The notes under the pieces are model-generated. The model was not told the origin of the DNA. It saw nothing but the letters and a program-made list of their open reading frames with translations, and ran no database searches. From assembly GCA_040755415.1 (NCBI GenBank), contig JBFMAZ010000015.1:1-24014 (forward strand): a stretch of DNA of 24,014 bases, given 5' to 3'. Source of the stretch: QYQD01 sp040755415 (lineage in GTDB: Bacteria > Desulfobacterota > QYQD01). The position numbers and the translations under genes were made by a program. Positions 11,812 through 19,198 of the stretch are shown here, piece after piece. Numbering within the stretch: position 1 is the stretch's first letter; the number at the start of each line of letters is the position of its first letter.

Positions 11812-13086
11812 TTGCCCATACCGGGTATTCGTGGCTTCAAGGATATCTTGCCTGAAGAGGCGAAAAGATGGCAGCATATAGAAAAGGTGGCCAGAGACGT
11901 CTTTCGCTGTTTTGGGTTTCAGGAGATCCGAATTCCCATCCTGGAGAAGACGGAACTTTTTGCACGAAGTATCGGCGAAACTACCGACATCGTGGAAAAG
12001 GAAATGTACACCTTTGTTGACCGTAGCGGCGAGAGCCTTACCTTACGGCCGGAGGCGACGGCCTCCATCCTGCGGGCCTTTATTGAGCACGGATTATATG
12101 CCCGGGACAATATACAAAAGCTCTATACTATTGGCCCCATGTTCCGCCACGAAAGGCCGCAGAAAGGCCGTTACCGGCAGTTTCATCAGATAAATGCCGA
12201 GGCCATTGGTTTAGATAGCCCGGCCATTGATGCTGAGTTAATGGCTATGGCTATGCATATCTTAAGTGCCCTGGGCGTATCCGGTGTGGAATTGCAGATA
12301 AATTCCCTGGGGTGCTCTCATTGCCGGCCGCACTTCCGCCAGGATTTACAATCTTTTCTCGGAACGAGGCAGGCCGGGCTCTGTCCTGACTGTCAACGGC
12401 GCACCGTATCCAACCCACTTCGAGTCTTAGACTGTAAGGTAGAAAGATGCCGGGCGGCGCTCGTGGACATGCCTTCTTTATCCGGGTATCTTTGTCCGGA
12501 CTGTAAAACCCATCTCCATGCAGTAGAGGGGCAGCTCAGGCTGTTTGCTGTTCCTTACACGATAAATCCCCTTATGGTGCGTGGTCTTGATTATTACACC
12601 CGGACGACGTTTGAGATTACCAGTCTGGCCCTAGGGGCGCAGAGCGCCGTGGCCGCCGGGGGACGCTACGATGGCCTGATTAAGGAATTGGGAGGGCCGG
12701 ATTTGTCCGGGATGGGCTTTGCTATAGGTATGGAGAGGCTGTGCCTGTTAATCGGTGACTTGCAAAAAATAGGGGAGGAACCTGTTTTGTTTGTGGCATC
12801 CATTGGTGAAGAGGCCAGCGTTATAGCCGCCCGGATCGCACATAGAGTAAGACTGGCCGGGATGCCAGCCGGGATAGATTACGAAGGGCATAGCCTGAAG
12901 AGTCAGATGAGACGCGCTGGCAAGATCGGCGCCTCTCTGGTTTTAATCGTGGGTGATGATGAACTGGCCAGGAACAGTGTTACTATGCGGGATATGAAGT
13001 CCGGCCGGCAATGGACAATTGATTTTAATGATGATATCGGGGCATTGGTTCGCCGTATAGGTGAGGAAATGGGGAGGGTTGTTTAA
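11812..13086 (+). CDS. hisS: Histidyl-tRNA synthetase
   Basis: Class II synthetase charging tRNA-His. It opens with the typical PGIRGFKDILPEEA. Motif 2 is FRHERPQKGRYRQFHQ at 111-126, the histidine-binding signature RGLDYYTRT starts at 257, and motif 3 lies in GMGFAIGMERL. The insertion carries paired cysteines (C168/C171, C191/C194, C228/C231), as in a subset of bacterial HisRS, and could bind zinc. The 424-aa length is normal. The TTG start at 11812 is supported by AGGGGAGAG at about 11799-11807 and by the conserved N-terminus right after it. The stop overlaps the aspS start by 1 nt, so hisS-aspS is an operon, a common pairing. Confidence 0.97.
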   Translation: MPIPGIRGFKDILPEEAKRWQHIEKVARDVFRCFGFQEIRIPILEKTELFARSIGETTDIVEKEMYTFVDRSGESLTLRPEATASILRAFIEHGLYARDNIQKLYTIGPMFRHERPQKGRYRQFHQINAEAIGLDSPAIDAELMAMAMHILSALGVSGVELQINSLGCSHCRPHFRQDLQSFLGTRQAGLCPDCQRRTVSNPLRVLDCKVERCRAALVDMPSLSGYLCPDCKTHLHAVEGQLRLFAVPYTINPLMVRGLDYYTRTTFEITSLALGAQSAVAAGGRYDGLIKELGGPDLSGMGFAIGMERLCLLIGDLQKIGEEPVLFVASIGEEASVIAARIAHRVRLAGMPAGIDYEGHSLKSQMRRAGKIGASLVLIVGDDELARNSVTMRDMKSGRQWTIDFNDDIGALVRRIGEEMGRVV

Positions 13087-14861
13087 TGTCCGGCGCGGAG
13101 GGTTGGAAGAGGACTCATTACTGTGCATCACTTGGTATGGCTGAGATTGGCAACGAGGTGACGCTCATGGGCTGGGCGCATCGCCGGCGGGATCATGGAG
13201 GGCTTATTTTTATTGATCTCCGGGACCGCGAGGGAATCACGCAGGTAGTGTTTGACCCCAGCGTCAGCCGGGATGCCCATGCCCGGGCCGAGGCGGTGCG
13301 CAGTGAGTATGTACTTGCTGTACAGGGAAAGGTGAGGAGGCGGCCGGAGGGCATGGAAAATCCCAACCTGAAGACCGGGGCAATAGAGGTAGTAGTGCAT
13401 AAAGTCTGTGTATTAAACACTGCTAAGACACCTCCTTTCCCGCTGGAAGAAGAAGTCGATGTCTCAGAGAACCTCAGGCTTCGTTATCGCTACCTTGATC
13501 TCCGGCGTCAAAATATGGCCGCCAACTTTCGGCGGCGGCATCAGGCGGCCTCGGTCATAAGAAGGTATCTGGAAGAAAACGGCTTCTGGGAGATAGAGAC
13601 CCCCTTTCTTACCAAGAGCACCCCGGAAGGGGCGCGGGATTATTTGGTGCCGAGCCGGCTCAACCCCGGCCGGTTTTATGCCCTTCCCCAGTCGCCGCAG
13701 CTATTCAAGCAGCTTTTGATGGTAGCCGGTATGGACCGCTATTATCAGATAGTGCGGTGCTTTCGGGACGAAGATCTGCGGGCTGACCGCCAGCCGGAAT
13801 TTACCCAGGTGGATATGGAGATGTCTTTTATCACCGAAGAAGACGTATATGTATTGGTGGAAGGGATGATGTCCAGGCTATTTCAGGAGGCCTTAGGGGT
13901 ATCTCTGGTTACCCCTTTCCCCTGTCTTTATTATCACGAGGCCCTGGGCCGTTTTGGGACGGACAAGCCGGATATCCGCTTTGGCCTGGAGCTATGCGAC
14001 GTCTCTTCTCTCATGGCCGGGAGCCAATGTAAGGTCTTTGCGGATGTAGTGGCCAGGGGTGGCGTGGTGAAGGCCCTTCCGGTCAGAACCAGTTATGATT
14101 TCTCACGCAAAGAGTTGGATGACCTGACCAAGTTTGTCGGTCAGTATGGGGCCAAGGGGCTGGCCTGGATAAAGATTAAACCAGAGGGATGGCAATCACC
14201 TATTGCCAAGTTTTTCTCTGATGAAGAGAAGAAGGCTATCGGAGAGGCCTTGGATCTCCAGACGGGAGACATAGTCTTTTTTGTGGCAGACACTATGGCC
14301 ACGGCCTGTCACGCCCTTGGCGAACTCAGATTACATTTAGCCGGACGGCTGAATCTTATCCCGGAGGGTGATTTTAGATTTGTATGGATAAAAGATTTTC
14401 CGCTTCTGGAATATGATACCGAAGAAAAGCGCTACGTGGCCGTACATCACCCCTTTACCGCTCCGGTGACCGGGGATATAGATAAATTAAAGACTTCTCC
14501 CGGGGAAGTTAAGGCCCGGGCCTACGACCTGGTATTGAACGGGGTAGAGATTGGCGGGGGGAGTATCAGGATACATCAAACCGGGGTACAGCAGAAGGTT
14601 TTCGAGGCCTTAGGTATTGGTGAAGAGGCCCGAGATAAATTCGGTTTCCTTCTGGAGGCACTGGAGATGGGCGCTCCGCCTCATGGGGGTATTGCCTTTG
14701 GTCTGGACCGGCTTTTGATGCTCATGTGCGGGCGCTCGACCATCCGTGATGTCATTGCCTTTCCCAAGACCCAGAAGGCCGTTTGCCTGCTTACGGAGGC
14801 GCCGTCTTCGGTCAGCATGACCCAGTTGGCCGAGCTATATCTAAAGCCGGACTGGGACTAA
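13086..14861 (+). CDS. aspS: Aspartyl-tRNA synthetase, probably non-discriminating (Asp/Asn)
   Basis: Class II synthetase, 591 aa, full length for the bacterial type. It has an N-terminal OB-fold anticodon domain (GWAHRRRDHGG at 29-39), the catalytic core with motif 2 FRDEDLRADRQPEFTQ from 226, a bacterial GAD insertion (about 290-430) and motif 3 GLDRLLML from 539. H37 in the RRRDHGG motif, together with the PEG motif at 87-89, matches what has been described for non-discriminating bacterial AspRS; discriminating enzymes such as that of E. coli have Leu at the H37 position. If so, Asn-tRNA would be made through Asp-tRNA(Asn) and GatCAB (inference). The ATG overlaps the hisS stop by 1 nt. Confidence 0.96.
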   Translation: MSGAEGWKRTHYCASLGMAEIGNEVTLMGWAHRRRDHGGLIFIDLRDREGITQVVFDPSVSRDAHARAEAVRSEYVLAVQGKVRRRPEGMENPNLKTGAIEVVVHKVCVLNTAKTPPFPLEEEVDVSENLRLRYRYLDLRRQNMAANFRRRHQAASVIRRYLEENGFWEIETPFLTKSTPEGARDYLVPSRLNPGRFYALPQSPQLFKQLLMVAGMDRYYQIVRCFRDEDLRADRQPEFTQVDMEMSFITEEDVYVLVEGMMSRLFQEALGVSLVTPFPCLYYHEALGRFGTDKPDIRFGLELCDVSSLMAGSQCKVFADVVARGGVVKALPVRTSYDFSRKELDDLTKFVGQYGAKGLAWIKIKPEGWQSPIAKFFSDEEKKAIGEALDLQTGDIVFFVADTMATACHALGELRLHLAGRLNLIPEGDFRFVWIKDFPLLEYDTEEKRYVAVHHPFTAPVTGDIDKLKTSPGEVKARAYDLVLNGVEIGGGSIRIHQTGVQQKVFEALGIGEEARDKFGFLLEALEMGAPPHGGIAFGLDRLLMLMCGRSTIRDVIAFPKTQKAVCLLTEAPSSVSMTQLAELYLKPDWD

Positions 14862-14864
14862 AAG

Positions 14865-14918
14865 AGTTACAAAAGTTGCAATAGTTGCAAAAGTTGCAAT
14901 AGTTGCAAAAGTTGCAAG
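14865..14918. repeat. 9-bp tandem repeat, six units
   Basis: Six units of AGTTGCAAW (the first is AGTTACAAA), alternating A and T at the last base and so giving an 18-bp super-period. It lies between the aspS stop and the ribosome site of the next gene. Confidence 0.9.
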
Positions 14919-14933
14919 GGTAGGTGAGCAAAA

Positions 14934-16763
14934 GTGGCCAAATGGAATCGATCCAGGAGGGTGCTCGAGCACGAGCACACCAAGTTTTGGCGTCATGAAC
15001 TGAAAGATGTCTCTGAACCCAACCTCCAGCGTGAAGTCTTTCCTTACGATGAGGTCTGCCGTATAGATTTTGACCACAAGTTGATCGCCATTGATCCGGC
15101 GGAAGAGATATTTATTACCGATACTACCTTTCGTGATGGTCAGCAGGCCAGGCCCCCTTACACTGTAGAACAAATCTGTGACATCTTTGATCTCCTGCAC
15201 CGTTTGAGCGGACCAAACGGCGTCGTGCGCCAAAGCGAGTTTTTCCTTTACAGCAACAAGGACAAAGAGGCGGTGCGGCGCTGTCTGGAGAAGGGATACC
15301 GCTATCCGGAGATAACCGGCTGGATCAGGGCCAAGGCCGAGGATTTAAAACTGGTCAAAGAGATGGGCCTTAAAGAGACCGGCATCCTGACCTCAGTCTC
15401 TGATTACCATGTCTTCTTCAAGTTAAAGAAAAAACGTTCTCAGGTCATGCAAGATTATCTGCGGATTGTGCAGGCTGCCCTTGACCACGGAATCGTTCCC
15501 CGATGCCATTTTGAGGACATAACCAGGGCCGACATCTATGGGTTCTGTGTGCCCTTCGCCATAGAGCTTATGAAATTGAGAGAACAGAGCGGTATCGATG
15601 TCAAGATAAGACTTTGTGACACCATGGGTTATGGCGTAACCTACCCGGGTGCAGCCCTGCCCCGCAGTGTACCAAAGTTGGTCCGGGCCATGATTGATGA
15701 TGCCGGGGTCCCTGGCCACCTTCTGGAGTGGCATGGCCATAATGACTTCCATAAGGTATTTATCAATGCTACTACCGCCTGGCTCTATGGATGTGCTGGA
15801 GCTAATGGAACATTGCTTGGATTTGGTGAGCGCACGGGCAATGCCCCTATCGAGGGATTAGTTATTGAATACATCGGCCTGCTGGGGCGTACCAATGGAG
15901 TTGATACCACGGTAATAACCGATATTGCCGAATATTTTGAGAGGGAACTGGGTTACCACATCCCAGCCAATTATCCCTTTATTGGTTCCGATTTTAATGC
16001 CACCCGGGCCGGGGTACACGCGGACGGCCTGATCAAGAATGAGGAAATATATAACATATTTAATACGCAGAAGATACTCAACCGTCCTATAACCATAATA
16101 ATCGGTGACAAGTCTGGCGTAGCCGGCATTGCCCATTGGATCAACAACCGGTTAGATCTTACCGGGGAATCCCAGGTGGACAAGCGGCATCCCGGCATTG
16201 CCCATATCTACAAATGGGTAATGGAGCAGTATGAGGCGGGCCGGGTGACCGCCATATCCAATGAGGAGATGGAGATGCAGGCCAGGAAACACCTGCCTGA
16301 GTTGTTCATCTCTGAATTCGATAAGCTGAAGAAAAAGGCCTATGACCTGGCGGCCCATTTAATAGAAGAAATAGTAGAAAGAGAAGAGATAAAGACCATG
16401 AAGGCTAAAGTGCAGGAACCTGTGCTGCAGAAGTTTCTGGATGCCAATCCCTTTATCCAGTTTATCTATGTCACGAATACCGAAGGCCGCAAGATCACCA
16501 AGAATATTACGCACGTTAAGGACCGGGCCAGGTACGAGACCTTTAAACTGGACAGGGACTTTTCCGACCGCCCCTGGTTTATCAATCCCTTGAAGGACGG
16601 GAAGGTCCATGTTACAGATTTCTATACCTCCAAGATAACCGGGGCCCTCTGTATCACGGTCTCGGCTCCTATCCGCAACGATAAAGAGGAGATCGTGGGC
16701 ATCCTGGGTGCGGATATCCGTTTTGAAGACCTGGCCAAGATGGAGAAAAACGGGGATATCTGA
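14934..16763 (+). CDS. Re-citrate / homocitrate synthase-like enzyme with C-terminal Cache/PDC-like domain
   Basis: DRE-TIM metallolyase: Claisen condensation of an acyl-CoA, probably acetyl-CoA, with a 2-oxo acid. Catalytic marks are TDTTFRDGQQ (D63, R67, D68) and the metal site HGHND (H267, H269), followed by GFGERTGNAP. The extended N-terminus and the QARPPYTVEQ sequence recall the Re-citrate synthases of Clostridium kluyveri and Syntrophus aciditrophicus more than LeuA; such proteins are often mislabelled isopropylmalate synthase or histone-lysine methyltransferase. Instead of the LeuA regulatory domain, residues about 495-603 resemble a single Cache/PDC sensor domain (FIYVTNTEGRKITKN, DRDFSDRPWF, ITVSAPI, GILGADIRFEDL). 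No signal peptide or membrane helix is present, so the sensor-like domain would be cytosolic and probably allosteric (inference). The start is GTG at 14934 with AGGTGAG about 7 nt upstream. Substrate uncertain: oxaloacetate is my first guess, 2-oxoglutarate the alternative. Confidence 0.82.
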   Translation: MAKWNRSRRVLEHEHTKFWRHELKDVSEPNLQREVFPYDEVCRIDFDHKLIAIDPAEEIFITDTTFRDGQQARPPYTVEQICDIFDLLHRLSGPNGVVRQSEFFLYSNKDKEAVRRCLEKGYRYPEITGWIRAKAEDLKLVKEMGLKETGILTSVSDYHVFFKLKKKRSQVMQDYLRIVQAALDHGIVPRCHFEDITRADIYGFCVPFAIELMKLREQSGIDVKIRLCDTMGYGVTYPGAALPRSVPKLVRAMIDDAGVPGHLLEWHGHNDFHKVFINATTAWLYGCAGANGTLLGFGERTGNAPIEGLVIEYIGLLGRTNGVDTTVITDIAEYFERELGYHIPANYPFIGSDFNATRAGVHADGLIKNEEIYNIFNTQKILNRPITIIIGDKSGVAGIAHWINNRLDLTGESQVDKRHPGIAHIYKWVMEQYEAGRVTAISNEEMEMQARKHLPELFISEFDKLKKKAYDLAAHLIEEIVEREEIKTMKAKVQEPVLQKFLDANPFIQFIYVTNTEGRKITKNITHVKDRARYETFKLDRDFSDRPWFINPLKDGKVHVTDFYTSKITGALCITVSAPIRNDKEEIVGILGADIRFEDLAKMEKNGDI

Positions 16764-16847
16764 TGTCCTTGCGGTGGCAATTTATGGGGAGGTATGGGGT
16801 GGATTGGTTCTCGACGGCTCCGTACCCTGCGAGAGATAAGGTATGGC

Positions 16848-17183
16848 TTAAATTTTCGTAAAAGACGTCCACAAGTAAGCCATCCTACAATGTTTCTTTA
16901 TTTCCAATAGGGCGTCTTCCACAGCGGAGGACGACAGGGAAAGCGTAAAAGAGAATATCTCTTGATCCAGTTGGGCGTCCTTTTTCTCAGGAGAAAGCAA
17001 TTTTTCCAGCATGTAGGGCAAGGAAGTCAGAAAACGATAAGCTTCGTCTATTTGTCGAAATTTGTCGGGATGGAATTCAGGCGGATAGCGTTTCACCAGG
17101 CGACCATAGGCAGATTCTATGTCATTTCTGGTCGCCTCAGGCGACAGGCTTAAGATTGTCAAGGCCTCTTTTTTGGTGTTCAT
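16848..17183 (-). CDS. Small degenerate J-domain protein of the Hsp70 cluster
   Basis: 111 aa. Residues 4-55 follow the J-domain pattern: a helix I/II region ALTILSLSPEATRNDIESAY, then RLVKRY, then the helix III signature KFRQIDEAYRFL. At the usual HPD position after RLVKRY the sequence reads PPE (34-36); an HPD tripeptide occurs four residues later (38-40), immediately before helix III. Either the HPD loop is displaced or this is an HPD-less J-like protein. The rest is a short helical tail with no zinc-finger or G/F region, so it is not a full DnaJ. Its ATG overlaps the stop of the 672-aa gene in an ATGA quartet. It is last in the grpE-dnaK-like operon and is the likely J-type co-chaperone of that system (inference). 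Confidence 0.8.
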   Translation of the reverse strand: MNTKKEALTILSLSPEATRNDIESAYGRLVKRYPPEFHPDKFRQIDEAYRFLTSLPYMLEKLLSPEKKDAQLDQEIFSFTLSLSSSAVEDALLEIKKHCRMAYLWTSFTKI

Positions 17184-19198
17184 TTGCGCGGCCGCCCCTT
17201 TTTCCGTTTTGATTTAATCAGGAGATCCATAAGCTTCGCATTCAGATTGCCTGCCTCTTTTTCTCCCGATTTAGCACGTTCTCCAAGTATGTTGCTGAGC
17301 ACTATTAAAAGACTGCCGATGTCCTCATTAAATTTCTCTTGAGTGAGAAGGTCGATCAGCTTTTCAACCCTTCCCAATTTAATTGTTTTAAGAGCAGCCG
17401 GATATTCTTTCAGAAACACGAAAAGAATTCCCCGCTTATCTTCAAGGAAGCTTTCAAATAGTGGTGCAGTAAGATCTTCCCTGGTGCCTTGCCTTACGTT
17501 ATATAATCTGTTAAGCACGTCTTCCAGGATACGCAGTATGCCGTCAATGCCCCCTCCCTTGAGATACATCATTTCCAGAAAGCAGCGGTACGCTTTTTCG
17601 GTAAAGACGCCCTCCGGATAACAACCGACATAATCAGTTAATATGGAGAACGGTTCGCAATCATTAAGAATGCCGATTTCCTTACGCAGGGTAGCCAATG
17701 CCCTTTCAGCCAGTCCTTTTTCGCCCTTATGCCCCCACGCCCCTTTGAATAAAGGGGCATCTTTGAACTTGGTCGCCAAGGTATTCACAAACAGACATCC
17801 TTCGAATTCATCAAGTATTCTTTCGGCTATTTCCGGCATAAACGACTCCCGGGGGTCAAGACGGTCTATAACCGGTTTCAAAAGGCTCACATGGGGAAAA
17901 ATAAGGAACTCATATTGATTAAGAATCCACCAAACATCCTCCTTTCCGGGTGAAGGCAAGTCTTTAAGGGCGGATTCGGCATGCTCCCTGAGAACCTTGT
18001 TTCTTAACCTGTCCGCCACTATCAAAGACAGAAGGGATAGTCTTACCTCCAGACAACCGGCCCGGCTTATTCTGATAAGAATATCCGCGAGACCGCGAAT
18101 GCCTTCGTTGTCGGGGATGCAATCCCAGAGAAAATCGATATCCTGGACAAGAAAGGTGCCCATAACGCGAGCCATCTCTCTCTTTTCCCGTTCAGAAAGT
18201 TTTTCTCGCTGTCCCGCGATGTCTGACAAAAGGTCCTTGTAAAGGGAATTAAACCTTTCAAGAAATTCTTCACGGGCCTTTGTTTTGACTACTGATCTCA
18301 TTTTCCCTAAAAGCGCCGCCTTTTCTTCCAAGCTGGCCTTTGAATTTTCTCGACCCGGCGTAAGGTCATTTTCAGATAGGAGTTTTGGATAAAAAGGCGA
18401 TAAATGATCTCTTATCTCCTCTACCCTTTTACCGGCCGCCAGGGAAAATAGAAAAGGGACCAAGGACACGACTTCAATCGCAGCCGTCATTTGGCCGTTT
18501 CTTGAAAGAGTTTGGAGGAGCTGCGTGAGCTGATAAACAAAGGGGGCAATAAGAATCTGAAAAAAAGGATGGAGAACCTGACGTGAAATGGTCTTGAGGT
18601 TGGAGTCCAGCGCTTCAAGCTTGCGTAGGTGCGTTTGGTTCAGTGCTCTACTGGTCGTTTTCTTGCTGTTCAAGTCGCGCAGGGCATCTATTTCTTGCCC
18701 AAGGATATCAACAGGCACGGCCAGGTCGGTGCCCTTTGTCAATTGAGCCAATGCGCCGTAAGATTTCCGGTTCACCTTCCCCGGCAGGACTGCAAAGGCC
18801 GTAAGAACCTTTTTCAGCTTGTTTTCCGGGAAAAAGCCTTCCTGCCACGAAAGGGCCTTGCCCCGAAGGGGTTCTGCCTGGGGGCTCAAGCCTTCAAGTG
18901 CCGAAAGATCTTTATTTACCTTCTTGCCGTCAACAAAATCTCTGAGAAGAATAAGCAGTCTGAGGTCCGGGGAATCGGGGTAGTTTTTGGTTTTCTCAAT
19001 ATTGTTCCAGAAATCCTGCAGATTCCCGGAAAGACGAAAGGCCCGCCTGGTAACGATTTTCCAGGCCTCTTGCCATTCTTTGGTATAAGAACTTCCAACT
19101 CCTTCGTTTTCAACCAGTGCAAACCAATCCCAGTACCGGCCGGCCTGAAATAGTTTCTCTATCTCTTTTTTGATCCGCTTTTGTTTAGCCTTGCCCAA
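17180..19198 (-). CDS. Unrecognised 672-aa helical protein in an Hsp70 operon
   Basis: I do not recognise a family. The sequence is almost wholly helix-forming and leucine-rich. There is a basic N-terminus (KAKQKRIKKEIEK), a WDW aromatic patch at 23-25, long amphipathic stretches that could be HEAT/TPR-like helical repeats, two hydrophobic segments (about 205-260) not clearly long enough to be membrane helices, and a very basic C-terminus KRKKGRPRK (664-672) with the GRP core of an AT-hook. There is no signal peptide and no enzymatic motif. It overlaps the dnaK-like gene by 14 bp and the J-like gene by 4 bp, so the products are probably made in fixed proportions. A client, adaptor or scaffold of the Hsp70 is a reasonable guess only. 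An in-frame palindromic repeat encodes residues around 480-492. Confidence 0.85.
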   Translation of the reverse strand: MGKAKQKRIKKEIEKLFQAGRYWDWFALVENEGVGSSYTKEWQEAWKIVTRRAFRLSGNLQDFWNNIEKTKNYPDSPDLRLLILLRDFVDGKKVNKDLSALEGLSPQAEPLRGKALSWQEGFFPENKLKKVLTAFAVLPGKVNRKSYGALAQLTKGTDLAVPVDILGQEIDALRDLNSKKTTSRALNQTHLRKLEALDSNLKTISRQVLHPFFQILIAPFVYQLTQLLQTLSRNGQMTAAIEVVSLVPFLFSLAAGKRVEEIRDHLSPFYPKLLSENDLTPGRENSKASLEEKAALLGKMRSVVKTKAREEFLERFNSLYKDLLSDIAGQREKLSEREKREMARVMGTFLVQDIDFLWDCIPDNEGIRGLADILIRISRAGCLEVRLSLLSLIVADRLRNKVLREHAESALKDLPSPGKEDVWWILNQYEFLIFPHVSLLKPVIDRLDPRESFMPEIAERILDEFEGCLFVNTLATKFKDAPLFKGAWGHKGEKGLAERALATLRKEIGILNDCEPFSILTDYVGCYPEGVFTEKAYRCFLEMMYLKGGGIDGILRILEDVLNRLYNVRQGTREDLTAPLFESFLEDKRGILFVFLKEYPAALKTIKLGRVEKLIDLLTQEKFNEDIGSLLIVLSNILGERAKSGEKEAGNLNAKLMDLLIKSKRKKGRPRK
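17739..17758. repeat. C/G-block palindrome inside the 672-aa coding region
   Basis: GCCCCTTT-GAAT-AAAGGGGC, a perfect 8-bp stem with a 4-nt loop. It matches the CCCCCTTT..AAAGGGGG core of the dispersed repeats at 99-260, 22152-22313 and 23336-23559, and the GTGGGGGCATAAGGG context on the coding strand extends the resemblance. It is read in frame as DAPLFKGAWGHKGE (480-493). Confidence 0.6.

Noticed and set aside
14841..15233. 130-codon minus-strand frame rich in FATIAT repeats
   Set aside because: Its repeats are just the translated 9-bp tandem repeat and the remainder is antisense to the synthase gene.
18629..19153. 174-codon plus-strand frame opposite the 672-aa gene
   Set aside because: Antisense shadow; the minus-strand gene is overlapped and coupled with both neighbours, while this frame has no ribosome site or recognisable content.
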